A stretch of 64,000 nucleotides of DNA from the NCBI GenBank assembly GCA_023418915.1, contig JAEZYU010000098.1, positions 1 through 64,000 on the forward strand. The letters run 5' to 3'. Made by a program: the position numbers and the translations under genes. Position 1 is the stretch's first letter; every line of letters starts with the position of its first letter. The notes under the pieces are model-generated. The model had not been told where the DNA came from and searched no databases. It saw nothing but the letters and a program-made list of their open reading frames with translations. The DNA comes from Bacillota bacterium (GTDB lineage Bacteria; Bacillota; Clostridia; Acetivibrionales; DTU013). Positions 47,785 to 57,554 of the stretch are shown here, piece after piece.

Positions 47785-49875
47785 TTATTCATCATCGTCA
47801 GAATCGGTCATATCCTTCTTAGCTTCTTCTATGATCTTCTGAGCTACGTTGGCCGGAGCTTCCTCGTACCTTTCGAAGCTCTGTCTGAACGAACCTCTGC
47901 CCTGCGTCATGCTCCTGAGGTCATTGGCATATTTAAACATTTCAGCCGCCGGGACTTCTGCAACTACCTGCTGCAAGCCACCCTCCTGCGGATTCATGCC
48001 AAGTATCCTTCCTCTTCTCTTGTTAAGGTCGCCTATTATGTCACCCATGTAGGAATCCGGGATATACACTTCCACATGGCTAATGGGCTCAAGCAGCACC
48101 GGGCTCGCCTGTGGCAGACCCTTTTTATACGCAAGGCGTGCTGCGATCTTGAACGCCATTTCTGATGAGTCAACATCATGGTATGATCCGTCGACCAGTG
48201 TTGCCTTCAGGTTAACTACCGGATAACCGGCGAGAACTCCGTGCGGTATTGCTTCACGCAGGCCTTTTTCGACTGCCGGATGATACTGCTTCGGAACAGA
48301 TCCTCCAAATATCTTTTCTTCAAAAGTCAGATCCTCATTTTCACCATGTTCGAACTCAACCCATACGTGACCATACTGGCCGTGTCCGCCGGACTGCTTC
48401 TTGTGTTTTCCTTCGACCTTTACCTTCTTTTTGATAGTTTCTCTGTACGGTACCTTGGGATCTACGAGATTCACCGATACTCCAAATTTTGCTTTGAGCT
48501 TGCTGACGATAACATCAAGATGCTGTTCGCCGACACCTGAAATAACGGTTTGGTGTGTTTCAGCGTTCAATTCCACCTTGAAGGTTGGATCTTCATCCTG
48601 GAGCCTATTTAGCCCGGAATTGATCTTTTCCTCATCGCCCTTTGCCTTGGGTTCGACCGCAAGCGATAATGCCGGTTCCGGGAATACTATCTTGTCAAGC
48701 ATGACTGGCTTGGCCTGTTCGCACAGCGTATCATTTGTATTCGTATACTGCAGTTTTGCAACAGCGCCGATATCACCAGCTATAAGCTTATCAACAGGCT
48801 GCTGCTTCTTGCCCCTGAGCATGAACACCTGCGCAGTTTTTTCTGCCTTTTCCGCTGTGGAATTGTATACTGCTGTATCAGATTTGAATGTGCCGGAATA
48901 TACTCTGAAAATAGAAATCTTTCCGACAAACGGGTCTGCTATCGTCTTGAATACAAGAGCTGACAATGCTTCGTCCGGGGAATTCTTCAATTCTACTACT
49001 GTGTCAGTACCTGGTTTAACTGCCTTTATTACCGGCTTACAGGCAGGTGATGGCATGTAATCAATGATCGTATCCATCAGTGTTGAAACGCCCTGATTGA
49101 GCAATGCCGCACCGCAAAGCACCGGTATAATGGAACCGTCTGATATTCCGGAGCTAAGACCCTTTTGGATATCCTCCTTGGTGAATTCCTCTCCTCCGAA
49201 ATATTTTTCCATCAATTCCTCACTGGTCTCTGCGACTGCTTCGTTAAGCGTTTCCTTAACAACCTCGATCCTATCAGTTAAATCGGCAGGGATGTCTATA
49301 TCTGCCAGCTTATCCTTGTCGAATTTTTTCGCTTTCATATCTATAACATCAACAAAACCTACAAATTTCTCATTTTCAATTATTGGAAGCTGAAATGCGA
49401 TGACACTCTTACCAAATGTGTCTGTCAGTTGATCAAGTACTTCAAAGAAATTCGCATTTTCCTCATCCATTTTATTTACAAAAAACATTTTGGGCAGACC
49501 CTGTTCCTTTGCATATGCCCACGACTTTTCAGTTCCAACGGCAACGCCGCCCTTGGCAGGTACCAATATGATTGCTGCTTCAGATACCCTTATGCCCTGC
49601 TTAACCTCTCCTACAAAGTCGAAATAGCCGGGAGTGTCAATAACATTAATCTTATAATCCTTCCATTCACAAGGTGCAATAGCGGTGCTGATTGTGATTT
49701 TTCTTCTGATTTCCTCCGGGTCGTAGTCCGTAGTAGTGTTTCCGTCGTTTACCTTTCCAAACCTGTCAAGTACGCCGGTATTAAACAACATAGCCTCTGC
49801 AAGAGTTGTCTTACCTGCCCCGCCGTGCGACATAAGGCACACATTGCGGAGCTTTTCCACGGTATAATCCTTCAT
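47785..49875 (-). CDS. EF-G-like translational GTPase (second EF-G type)
   Basis: 696 residues from ATG 49875 (GGGGGA upstream). All EF-G domains are present: G domain with P-loop SHGGAGKTTL, DTPGYFDF, NKMD; domain II, III, IV and V. The P-loop differs from canonical AHIDAGKTTT, and the G domain lacks the usual TTTERIL; both are typical of the EF-G paralogue found beside the main fusA in many Firmicutes. The fusA-str operon genes (rpsL, rpsG, tuf) are absent, which supports the paralogue reading. Its precise role (translation under special conditions) is not established. Confidence 0.9.
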   Translation of the reverse strand: MKDYTVEKLRNVCLMSHGGAGKTTLAEAMLFNTGVLDRFGKVNDGNTTTDYDPEEIRRKITISTAIAPCEWKDYKINVIDTPGYFDFVGEVKQGIRVSEAAIILVPAKGGVAVGTEKSWAYAKEQGLPKMFFVNKMDEENANFFEVLDQLTDTFGKSVIAFQLPIIENEKFVGFVDVIDMKAKKFDKDKLADIDIPADLTDRIEVVKETLNEAVAETSEELMEKYFGGEEFTKEDIQKGLSSGISDGSIIPVLCGAALLNQGVSTLMDTIIDYMPSPACKPVIKAVKPGTDTVVELKNSPDEALSALVFKTIADPFVGKISIFRVYSGTFKSDTAVYNSTAEKAEKTAQVFMLRGKKQQPVDKLIAGDIGAVAKLQYTNTNDTLCEQAKPVMLDKIVFPEPALSLAVEPKAKGDEEKINSGLNRLQDEDPTFKVELNAETHQTVISGVGEQHLDVIVSKLKAKFGVSVNLVDPKVPYRETIKKKVKVEGKHKKQSGGHGQYGHVWVEFEHGENEDLTFEEKIFGGSVPKQYHPAVEKGLREAIPHGVLAGYPVVNLKATLVDGSYHDVDSSEMAFKIAARLAYKKGLPQASPVLLEPISHVEVYIPDSYMGDIIGDLNKRRGRILGMNPQEGGLQQVVAEVPAAEMFKYANDLRSMTQGRGSFRQSFERYEEAPANVAQKIIEEAKKDMTDSDDDE

Positions 49876-50097
49876 ATGAATTCCCCCTTGTTTTATTACG
49901 CACTTATATATTTTCCTAAATATAGGAAAACAATTCAAGAATTACGGGTATTATGACACAATGTATATTATAACACACATCAAAGCCAGTTCAAGGATTT
50001 TCTTGAGCAGTCCTGCCAAAGAAATAAACACGCTGACAGGCGCTCTGATCATGATATGGGACACTGCTCCGGTCTCCTAACTGCCGGTGGCATTTCC

Positions 50098-50126
50098 TTG
50101 ACAATTATGTGATATCATTGTAAATT
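50098..50126 (+). promoter_or_regulatory. Candidate promoter of the aromatic amino acid operon
   Basis: TTGACA (50098-50103), 17 bp, TAAATT (50121-50126). The 170-nt leader has a TATGACGG/CCGTCATA hairpin (50160-50194) but no T-box and no clear attenuator; the 430-bp gap 49876-50305 otherwise seems empty. Confidence 0.55.
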
Positions 50127-50305
50127 TAAATCAAAATATGTGTCCCCATTATTTAACATTATGACGGATGATATATTACTCTCTCCCCGTCATAGTGTAT
50201 CAGCATCAGGCATCTGCATAAAATGATGGCATAAGGTTTGTAAAACGGCAGAATGGCAAGGATATGCATGGTGAAAGGTGAAAAACGGCAGAAAGGAAGA
50301 TTCGT

Positions 50306-51331
50306 ATGATTATTGTAATGAAACCCGGCTATATGGAGGCCGAAATAAAAGAGATCTCCAGAGTATTGGAAAACGCCGGCCTTGGTGTCCATATTTCAAA
50401 GGGCTCTGAAACTACCATTATAGGAGTGATAGGCGACAAAAGGCTGCTTAGCGGCATTCCTCTAGAACTTATGCAGGGCGTCGACAAGCTGGTGCCGATA
50501 ATGGAAAGCTACAAGCTGGCCGGCAGAACCTTCAGACCTGAGCCCAGTGTAATCGATGTCGGCGGCGTAAAGATCGGCGGCAGAGAAATCGTTATGATCG
50601 CAGGACCCTGTGCGGTGGAAAACCATGATCAGATCATGGAGGCTGCAGCAGCAGTCAGAAAATCAGGTGCAAAAATATTGAGAGGCGGAGCATTCAAACC
50701 CAGAACTTCACCCTATTCATTCCAGGGTCTGGAGGAGGATGGGCTGAAAATGCTCAAGGAAGCAAGCGAAGCCACCGGCCTATTAACTGTCACGGAAGTG
50801 ATAAGCGAGTATTCAGTGGAGGTTGCCGCAAAGTATGTGGATATATTTCAAATAGGCGCACGTAACTCCCAGAACTTTCATCTTCTCAGAGAGGTCGGGC
50901 GTTCACACAAGCCGGTCATCTTCAAGAGAGGATCAGCCACTACAATAGATGAATGGCTCAATGCAGCGGAATACATCATGAGCGAGGGCAACTACAATGT
51001 GATCCTTTGCGAACGAGGCATAAGGACGTTTGAAACAGCGACAAGAAACACTCTGGATTTAAGCGCAGTTCCCGTGGTGAAAAGCAGCAGCCATCTGCCT
51101 GTGATTGTTGATCCCAGCCATGCGGCAGGCAGAACACAGTATATACTTCCGCTGTCAAGAGCCGCTGTTGCTGCAGGAGCCGACGGTCTGATAGTAGAAG
51201 TACATCCAAGTCCGCGGTGCGCTCTGTCCGATGCCGCGCAGCAGCTTGATCCGGAAGCATTTGACAGTTTGTGTAAAGATATAGAGAAGATTGCCGAAAT
51301 AGTAGGCAGAGAGTTCAAATATGGAACATAA
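50306..51331 (+). CDS. aroF: 3-deoxy-7-phosphoheptulonate (DAHP) synthase, AroF type with regulatory N-domain
   Basis: 341 residues. An N-terminal ferredoxin-like regulatory domain (1-75) precedes a KDPG/DAHP synthase barrel (about 85-335), the class I-beta architecture of Thermotoga and clostridial enzymes. Motifs: MIAGPCAVE, GAKILRGGAFKPRTSPYSFQ, QIGARNSQNF, KRGSATTIDEW, VIVDPSHAAGR and GLIVEVHPSP. Condenses PEP and erythrose 4-phosphate; the N-domain suggests feedback by tyrosine or phenylalanine. AAGGAAG precedes the ATG. First gene of an operon; overlaps tyrA by 11 bp. Confidence 0.95.
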   Translation: MIIVMKPGYMEAEIKEISRVLENAGLGVHISKGSETTIIGVIGDKRLLSGIPLELMQGVDKLVPIMESYKLAGRTFRPEPSVIDVGGVKIGGREIVMIAGPCAVENHDQIMEAAAAVRKSGAKILRGGAFKPRTSPYSFQGLEEDGLKMLKEASEATGLLTVTEVISEYSVEVAAKYVDIFQIGARNSQNFHLLREVGRSHKPVIFKRGSATTIDEWLNAAEYIMSEGNYNVILCERGIRTFETATRNTLDLSAVPVVKSSSHLPVIVDPSHAAGRTQYILPLSRAAVAAGADGLIVEVHPSPRCALSDAAQQLDPEAFDSLCKDIEKIAEIVGREFKYGT

Positions 51332-52421
51332 GAGAATAACTATTATCGGGCTGGGATTAATAGGCGGTTCCATCGCAAGAGCAATACGCAGCAAGCTGGG
51401 GATAAGCGATATCATCGCTGTAGATGACAACAGGCAGGCACTGGAGCTGGCGGTTGAACAGGGAGTAATACGCTCCGGACTAAATGCACCGGATCAAAGC
51501 GTTTACTCCTCTGATATTATCTTCATATGCACACCGGTTAACCGCGTTATCGAGTATATAGACATACTGGCCCCTAATATCATAGATACGTGTATCATAA
51601 CTGATGTGGCCAGCATTAAGGGCGAGATAATCAGGTACGTTGAAAAAATGGCAAAGCCACTGTGCTTTGTAGGCGGACACCCAATGGCCGGCACAGAAAG
51701 ATCGGGCTATGCAAATAGTTATTCGCATCTGTTTGAAAACGCTTATTATATCCTCACACCAAGCCCGGGAGCAGCATCAGAGTCCGTCGCTGCACTGTCA
51801 TCAGTGGTGGAGGGTATAGGGGCAATACCTGTTATAATGTCTGCCGACGAGCATGACAAGGCAGCAGCCGGTATCAGCCACCTTCCCCACGTACTTGCGG
51901 CAGCACTTGTGAACCTTGTAAAAGACATTGATAACAGCACCGGCAGGATACAGATGCTGGCAGCCGGAGGATTCAGAGATATAACCAGAATAGCATCCTC
52001 AAATCCAGAGATGTGGGAAAATATTGTATTGAGCAACAAGTCTCAAATATTAAGGCTGATCAAGCAGCTGAGCTATAATCTGGACGGCTTTGCACAGAAC
52101 CTTGAAGGTGAAGATTCTGAAGCAATATACAATTATTTCAACGTTGCAAAGCAGTTTAGGGATTCAATATCCGATCATGGACATGGATTGCTTCCCCGTA
52201 TTCATAAGATAATTGTCGACGTCCAGGATAAGCCCGGAATTATCGGCGAGATAGCAACAATACTGGGCAGCAGAAATATAAATATTAAGAACATAAATGT
52301 TGCAAACAGCAGAGAATTCGAGCAAGGGTGCCTGATAATCACACTGTCTGACATTGATAGTGTAAATATGGCCTTTGACTTGCTCACACAATCAGGATAT
52401 AAAGTATATAAAAACAGGTGA
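51321..52421 (+). CDS. tyrA: Prephenate dehydrogenase with C-terminal ACT domain
   Basis: 366 residues. Rossmann domain at the N-terminus (TIIGLGLIGGSIARAI), substrate motifs TDVASIKG and FVGGHPMAGTERSG (key His), HDKAAAGISHLPHVLA, then a C-terminal ACT domain (about 295-366: IIVDVQDKPGIIGEIATILG). Converts prephenate to 4-hydroxyphenylpyruvate; the ACT domain suggests tyrosine feedback. Starts inside the aroF 3' end, so translation is coupled. Confidence 0.95.
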   Translation: MEHKRITIIGLGLIGGSIARAIRSKLGISDIIAVDDNRQALELAVEQGVIRSGLNAPDQSVYSSDIIFICTPVNRVIEYIDILAPNIIDTCIITDVASIKGEIIRYVEKMAKPLCFVGGHPMAGTERSGYANSYSHLFENAYYILTPSPGAASESVAALSSVVEGIGAIPVIMSADEHDKAAAGISHLPHVLAAALVNLVKDIDNSTGRIQMLAAGGFRDITRIASSNPEMWENIVLSNKSQILRLIKQLSYNLDGFAQNLEGEDSEAIYNYFNVAKQFRDSISDHGHGLLPRIHKIIVDVQDKPGIIGEIATILGSRNINIKNINVANSREFEQGCLIITLSDIDSVNMAFDLLTQSGYKVYKNR

Positions 52422-52454
52422 TCCATATTATTTTATTTATCAGGGGGGAATAAC

Positions 52455-53729
52455 GTGTTAATTGAGAACAGGAGAAGGCTCAGGGGAGAAATCACAGTTC
52501 CCGGTGACAAGTCAATATCTCATAGGGCTGTCGTTATCGGTGCCCTTGCCAGTGGTACTACAGAAATCGATAACTTTCTTCTCGGTGAGGACTGTATCAG
52601 TACCATCGATTGCTTCAGAAGAATGCAGGTAGGTATCGAAATACTTCAGAATAATAAGATCAGGATTCAGGGCAAAGGCCTGTATGGTCTGAAGTCCCCC
52701 ACCACTGTACTCAATTCGGGGCGTTCCGGCACTGCCATAAGGCTGCTTCTTGGAGTTCTCAGCGGACAGCCGTTCACCTCCAGCATTATCCGCAGTGAAT
52801 CCTCAATGAAAAAGCCGGTAGGCAAGGTCATAGATTATCTCAGGCAATTGGGTGCGAACATCACCGGACGAGATAACAGCAGCCTGTGTCCACTGATGAT
52901 ATCACCTGCTAAGCTCAAAGGTACAGAGTGCGCACTGAAGATTCATGAAACGCATATAAAATCACCGCTCCTTCTGGCAGGACTATACTGTGATGATGAG
53001 ACCACTGTCAAAGAACCGATAAGATCAAGGGACCATACCGAACTAATGCTCAATTATTTCGGTGCCGATATCAAGGCGGACGGCCTTATGGTTAAATCCC
53101 ATCCGGTTGAAAACCTGTATGCTCAAAAGGTGTCGATACCGGGTGATATTTCAATGGCTGCCTATTTTATAACTGCAGCTCTTCTGGTCCCCGAATCTGA
53201 TATCGTTATCAGAGATGTGGGCGTCAACCCCACAAGAACGGGCGTGCTGGATGTCTTTAAATCAATGGGGGGAAGGATCGAGCTTCTGAATAAAAGGATA
53301 GTAAGTGGAGAAAGTATTTCGGATATACGCATCCAGGCGTCAAACCTCAAATGCACAAAGATCGACAAAAGTACCGTACCGGGCCTCATCGATGAGCTGC
53401 CGGTAATTATCACAGCAGCGGCGCTGGCAGAAGGGACAACTGAGATAACCGGACTTTCAGGTTTCAAGGTCAAGGAATCCGGCAAGCTGAAGGCGATTTC
53501 GATGGAATTATCCAAAATGGGCGCTAAAATATCAGAAACTCAAGACGGTCTTGTGGTAGAAGGCAGAAATTCTCTTCGGGGAACTGTCGTTGACAGCAAC
53601 AACAGCCACACACATGCAATGGCTCTGTCTGCAGCGGGACTTGCCGCCGAAGGAGAGACGACTATCAGAAAGACGCAGGCTGTCGATATAGTATACCCCA
53701 AATTCTATGAAACACTGAACAAGCTGTAG
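52455..53729 (+). CDS. aroA: 3-phosphoshikimate 1-carboxyvinyltransferase (EPSP synthase)
   Basis: 424 residues with a GTG start at 52455 (AGGGGGGA 7 nt upstream). Two-domain EPSP synthase fold: VPGDKSISHRAVVIGALASG at the N-terminus, LNSGRSGTAIRLLLG (in place of the canonical LGNAGTAMRPL, as in many Gram-positive enzymes), SMKKPVGKVIDYLRQLG, DISMAAYFITAALLV, IDELPVIITAAALAEG and a final SHTHAMALSAAGLA region. Third gene of the aro operon. Confidence 0.95.
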   Translation: MLIENRRRLRGEITVPGDKSISHRAVVIGALASGTTEIDNFLLGEDCISTIDCFRRMQVGIEILQNNKIRIQGKGLYGLKSPTTVLNSGRSGTAIRLLLGVLSGQPFTSSIIRSESSMKKPVGKVIDYLRQLGANITGRDNSSLCPLMISPAKLKGTECALKIHETHIKSPLLLAGLYCDDETTVKEPIRSRDHTELMLNYFGADIKADGLMVKSHPVENLYAQKVSIPGDISMAAYFITAALLVPESDIVIRDVGVNPTRTGVLDVFKSMGGRIELLNKRIVSGESISDIRIQASNLKCTKIDKSTVPGLIDELPVIITAAALAEGTTEITGLSGFKVKESGKLKAISMELSKMGAKISETQDGLVVEGRNSLRGTVVDSNNSHTHAMALSAAGLAAEGETTIRKTQAVDIVYPKFYETLNKL

Positions 53730-53828
53730 ATTCGGAAGAGCTCCTAATGTGTTCCCGGTTTGTAACAAGGCAGCATGCTGTCAGGATCATCAGGCTTTAG
53801 GAAGCCTTCGAAATGTTTTCTGCATCAT

Positions 53829-53861
53829 AAGGCGCCTGTACAAAAGCGTTACAGGCGCCTT
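53829..53861. terminator. Hairpin between aroA and rex
   Basis: AAGGCGCCTGTA (53829-53840) and TACAGGCGCCTT (53850-53861) form a perfect 12-bp stem. T runs are poor, but its position between convergent genes supports a terminator. Confidence 0.7.
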
Positions 53862-53926
53862 ACATATTTGGTGCTAAATTATGCTTAATTTATATAGGTG
53901 TGCCTCTGCAGCAATGCAGCCGCATA

Positions 53927-54568
53927 TCAGTCTTCTCCAAACTTGTCTTTTATCTTATAACCGAGTACCATCAGACTATCACTGAGGTGCACATTCTCAA
54001 TCACGATATCATACGGGAGCTTCAGATCCATCGGTGAAAAGTTCCACAGTCCCTTTATACCTAGTTGTGCAACCCTTTCAGCCGTTTCCCTGGTATACTC
54101 GGAAGGAACAGTAAGCATGGCAATATCTATATGGTTTCGCTTTGCAAAATCCTCCAGATCCTTCATATCCATTATCTCAAGGCCATTTAACTTCTTGCCT
54201 GTCAACTCAGGATCCACATCGAAAATACCTATGGTTTTAAAGCCCCTTTTCTCAAAGTTGCCGTAATGGGCCAGTGCCTGCCCCATATTACCTGCACCGA
54301 TGATTATAGTCTGAAACTTCTTACTGACACCTAAAATGTTTGCGATCTCATTATAAAGCAATTCAACGTTGTAGCCATACCCTTGCTGCCCGAAACCGCC
54401 AAAGCAATTCAAATCCTGCCTTATCTGCGATGCAGTTATTCCCATCCTGTTGCTCAATTCCTTTGATGATATTCTGGTTATGTCCATTTTCAGCAGATCA
54501 GACAAGTATCTGTAATACCTGGGAAGTCTCTTGATTACAGCGATAGAGACATTCTTTCTTGGAGCCAT
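53927..54568 (-). CDS. rex: Redox-sensing transcriptional repressor Rex
   Basis: 213 residues. N-terminal winged helix (about 1-80: VIKRLPRYYRYLSDLL, ISSKELSNRMGITASQIRQDL) and NAD-binding Rossmann domain (GAGNMGQALAHY, IFDVDPELTG) with the C-terminal domain-swap helix (LMVLGYKIKDKF). Rex senses the NADH/NAD ratio and represses fermentation genes. AAAGGAGG precedes the ATG, and a perfect promoter lies 31-60 bp upstream. No clear Rex operator is seen near its own promoter. Confidence 0.96.
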   Translation of the reverse strand: MAPRKNVSIAVIKRLPRYYRYLSDLLKMDITRISSKELSNRMGITASQIRQDLNCFGGFGQQGYGYNVELLYNEIANILGVSKKFQTIIIGAGNMGQALAHYGNFEKRGFKTIGIFDVDPELTGKKLNGLEIMDMKDLEDFAKRNHIDIAMLTVPSEYTRETAERVAQLGIKGLWNFSPMDLKLPYDIVIENVHLSDSLMVLGYKIKDKFGED

Positions 54569-54599
54569 GGATAGCCTCCTTTATGCTTTATTTTTATTA

Positions 54600-54628
54600 A
54601 TTATATAACTTTGATATTTTTTTGTCAA
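54600..54628 (-). promoter_or_regulatory. SigA promoter of rex
   Basis: TTGACA (54628-54623), exactly 17 bp, TATAAT (54605-54600) on the minus strand, a full-consensus match. Confidence 0.9.
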
Positions 54629-54630
54629 TA

Positions 54631-54659
54631 TTGCCCCAAACCCCTTATTCTGCTAGAAT
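54631..54659 (+). promoter_or_regulatory. SigA promoter of the ABC-F gene
   Basis: TTGCCC (54631-54636), 17 bp, TAGAAT (54654-54659) on the plus strand, back to back with the rex promoter. It argues for the ATG at 54706 rather than the upstream frame start. Confidence 0.6.
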
Positions 54660-54705
54660 TATCTCTCAGGGAAAAAAATATACTTTTAGCGAAGCGGTTC
54701 AGAAA

Positions 54706-56625
54706 ATGATTATTTTAGCTTGTAATGAGATTAGTCTGTCATTTGGTACAGACACAATACTAAATAGCGTCAGCTTCAGGCTGCTCCAGGGAGATAAAAC
54801 CGGATTGGTAGGTGTAAACGGCGCAGGCAAATCCACACTGTTCAATATCATTACCGGCAGCCTCCGGCAGGATTCAGGTGAGGTATTTATGTCCAAAGGC
54901 CTCAAGCTTGGTCATTTGGATCAGAATTCAGGTCTGGAATCAGACAACACGATTTGGTTGGAAATGCTCAAGACTTTCTCCTCACTGATATCTGTAGAGA
55001 ACCGTCTCAAGCAGCTGGAATCAGACATAAGCAGGGAGAAGAATGAATTACGGCTGAGCTCTATGATGATGGAATATGACAGGCTACTGGAGCGATTCTC
55101 GCGGGAGGGCGGTTACGAATACAACAGCCGTATCAAGGGTGTGCTCCGCGGCCTTGGCTTTGACGATACACAATTCGATCTGCCGGTAAAAGCACTCAGC
55201 GGCGGCCAGAAAACCCGCCTTGCTCTTGCAAGGCTTTTGTTGGAAGAGCCTGACCTCCTCTTACTTGATGAACCGACAAACCATCTTGATATAAGTGCAA
55301 TAGAGTGGCTCGAAGATTACCTGAGAAGCTATAAAAAGTCTGTTCTGGTCATCTCTCATGACAGATACTTTCTTGATACGGTAACAGTAAAAACCATCGA
55401 AATAGAAAACTGTGAATGCAAGTCCTACGATGGAAGCTACTCAGAGTATGCAAAAAAGAAGGCTGAGGCCAGAAAGATACAGCAAAAGCATTACGAGCTG
55501 CAGCAAAAGGAAATCTCACGGATGGAGGCATTTATAGAGAAACAGCGGCAGTGGAACAGAGAAAGGAACATTGTGGCTGCGGAAAGCAGGCAAAAGGCTA
55601 TCGACAGGTTGGACAAGCTGGAAGCGCCGAAAAAACTGCCGGGCAGCATTGATATAACGTTCAGGAGCAGCATCACAAGCGGCAACGATGTACTTTTCGC
55701 AGACGGCCTGTCCAAAAGCTTTCCAGGGAAAGAACTGTTCTGTGACATCAGCTTCGACATAAAGCGTAATGAAAAGATTTTTTTGGTCGGTCCAAATGGC
55801 TGCGGGAAGTCGACATTATTGAGGATACTATCCGGAAGACTGCCTCAAAGCAGCGGCCACTTCGGATATGGGCATAAAATCATATTAGGCTACTATGATC
55901 AGGAGCTCGGGGAACTAAATGAAAAAAATACAGTGCTTGAAGAGGTGTGGGACGACAATGACGACCTGACCCATACCCAGATACGTAATGTACTGGCTCA
56001 GTTCCTTTTTTCAGGCGAAGATGTGTTCAAGACTGTCGATATACTCAGCGGCGGAGAGAAAAGCAGGGTGGCTCTCGCTAAGCTGATGCTGTCAGGTGCG
56101 AATGTACTGCTGCTTGACGAGCCTACCAACCATCTTGATATAAACTCAAGAGAAGCGTTGGAGGAAGCACTGCTTACATTCGATGGTACGATCCTTGCCG
56201 TATCCCATGACCGTTATTTTATCAGAAAGCTTGCCACAAGAGTAATCGAAATGGAAGACAAAGGTATACAGGATTACAGAGGCGGCTATCAGTTCTATAT
56301 CGACCATCGAAGAGCGTCTGTCCCGGACTGGGCTGAAGAAAGCGGTAGGGCTGTTTCCGTTTCTAAACAGGAGCATCTTGAAAGCAAGGAGGACAAGGCA
56401 AGAAAAAGAAAGCTGGAAAAGCAACTGATTTCCTGCGAAAATGAAATAAACAGGGCGGAAGCAAGATTGGCGTCGATTGTTCAGGAGATGTCATGTGAAG
56501 ATGCTCTCAGCGATCATATACTGCTAACCGCCCTGCACAACGAACAGCTTGAACTGGAGAACAGGCTTGAACAGCTATATCAGCAGTGGACAGATTTATC
56601 GGAGCAGGCCGCCGATTTCACTTAA
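54706..56625 (+). CDS. ABC-F family ATPase (YdiF/Uup-like)
   Basis: 639 residues. Two ABC cassettes with no membrane domain: first Walker A GVNGAGKSTLF, signature LSGGQKTRLALARL, DEPTNHLD; second Walker A GPNGCGKSTLL, signature LSGGEKSRVALAKL, DEPTNHLD. A charged linker (the P-site tRNA-interaction motif, about 240-310, ARKIQQKHYELQQKEISRME) lies between them and a coiled-coil C-terminal domain follows (about 560-635). ABC-F proteins act on the ribosome; some rescue stalled or drug-bound ribosomes. Its last 8 bp overlap the end of the convergent cwlD. Confidence 0.93.
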   Translation: MIILACNEISLSFGTDTILNSVSFRLLQGDKTGLVGVNGAGKSTLFNIITGSLRQDSGEVFMSKGLKLGHLDQNSGLESDNTIWLEMLKTFSSLISVENRLKQLESDISREKNELRLSSMMMEYDRLLERFSREGGYEYNSRIKGVLRGLGFDDTQFDLPVKALSGGQKTRLALARLLLEEPDLLLLDEPTNHLDISAIEWLEDYLRSYKKSVLVISHDRYFLDTVTVKTIEIENCECKSYDGSYSEYAKKKAEARKIQQKHYELQQKEISRMEAFIEKQRQWNRERNIVAAESRQKAIDRLDKLEAPKKLPGSIDITFRSSITSGNDVLFADGLSKSFPGKELFCDISFDIKRNEKIFLVGPNGCGKSTLLRILSGRLPQSSGHFGYGHKIILGYYDQELGELNEKNTVLEEVWDDNDDLTHTQIRNVLAQFLFSGEDVFKTVDILSGGEKSRVALAKLMLSGANVLLLDEPTNHLDINSREALEEALLTFDGTILAVSHDRYFIRKLATRVIEMEDKGIQDYRGGYQFYIDHRRASVPDWAEESGRAVSVSKQEHLESKEDKARKRKLEKQLISCENEINRAEARLASIVQEMSCEDALSDHILLTALHNEQLELENRLEQLYQQWTDLSEQAADFT

Positions 56626-57331
56626 AGTAGCTGTCGATGCCCTTTTTGATTGCCTCAGCAATATGCGACTGGTATTCGTCTGTACCCAGCTTTCGCTCCT
56701 CGTCAGCATTTGACAGAAAACCGCATTCTACTATGGTCGTCGGTGTTTTAAGGTTCTTTGTTATGACAATGGGCTGCTTGAGCTGTGGCTCACGTTTATT
56801 GCTTTTATCCACATTATCCTTAAGTGATTTCTGGATACATTCTGCCAACTTCTTGCTTTCGGGCGAATCACCAGGGTAGAATGTCTGTGCACCATAATAC
56901 TGTTTCTCAGGATAACTGTTCGTATGGATGCTTACTACGATATTCGCACCGCCGTTATCCATAATTTCCTTGCGTCTTGTCAGATCCTGAAGTCTTTTGT
57001 AGTATATGTCAGTCGTTCCTTCCTTGTAGACGAGCTTATCCTCCTCGCGCGTCATGATCACATTATACTGATCCTTTTCAAGCAGTTCCTTCACCTTGAA
57101 GGCTATCTTCAGATTCAGCTCCTTTTCCTTAAGGCCGCTGTAGCTGCTGATCTTGCCCGGATCCTCCCCACCGTGGCCGGCATCGATAATGACTGTTTTC
57201 CGGTCGGTGGTTTTGTTGGCCGCCGTCGCAGTTTGCGAATCTACATTCATATTCAGGCTGTAGATAGCAAGCAGCAATGCAAAAATGAGTCCTATCAGGA
57301 TTACATTCGACTTTCTCAATACAATAATCAT
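56618..57331 (-). CDS. cwlD: Germination-specific N-acetylmuramoyl-L-alanine amidase CwlD
   Basis: 237 residues. An N-terminal membrane/signal helix (8-28) precedes an Amidase_3 domain (46-237). Zinc ligands: His53 in IDAGHGGEDPG, Glu69 in LKEKELNL, His136 in VVSIHTNS; catalytic Glu202 in IVECGFLSN. CwlD removes peptide side chains from spore cortex so that muramic-delta-lactam can form, which is the substrate recognised by SleB (encoded at 9.7 kb in this window). GGGAGACGG precedes the ATG. Confidence 0.92.
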   Translation of the reverse strand: MIIVLRKSNVILIGLIFALLLAIYSLNMNVDSQTATAANKTTDRKTVIIDAGHGGEDPGKISSYSGLKEKELNLKIAFKVKELLEKDQYNVIMTREEDKLVYKEGTTDIYYKRLQDLTRRKEIMDNGGANIVVSIHTNSYPEKQYYGAQTFYPGDSPESKKLAECIQKSLKDNVDKSNKREPQLKQPIVITKNLKTPTTIVECGFLSNADEERKLGTDEYQSHIAEAIKKGIDSYFK

Positions 57332-57367
57332 AAAAACCCGTCTCCCTATTCAAATTCGTAATAGCAC

Positions 57368-57480
57368 AATGGTTAATCGCATAAGAGGCGTGACATATAC
57401 TCACCACCTTAAAGGTAAATCAGTACACGCTTCCTATAGAAGCGGGGAACATTATACGCCTCGTTATAACGCCACGTTAT
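57368..57480. repeat. Part of the TATAACG/GCCTCG dispersed element
   Basis: GAGGCGTGACATATACTCACC ... ATTATACGCCTCGTTATAACG, that is, the GAGGCG/CGCCTC inverted core with CGTTATA end, but without the A/T palindrome. Lies upstream of cwlD in the gap 57332-57554. A GGGGACAGG near 57491 may be a decayed short repeat. Confidence 0.5.
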
Positions 57481-57554
57481 AAGAATATTCGGGGACAGGT
57501 TGGACATATTACAAACACTGTTGAGTTAGTATAAAGGAATTTAGAAGACTGTGA

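Noticed and set aside
48401..49060. 219-codon plus-strand frame
   Set aside because: Antisense to the EF-G-like gene; no start signals.
47785..49875. Main elongation factor G (fusA)
   Set aside because: Variant P-loop and lack of the str-operon neighbours indicate the EF-G paralogue type.
54569..54705. Rex operator in the rex/ABC-F intergenic region
   Set aside because: No TTGTTAA-N4-TTAACAA-like palindrome found; the region is explained by two back-to-back promoters.
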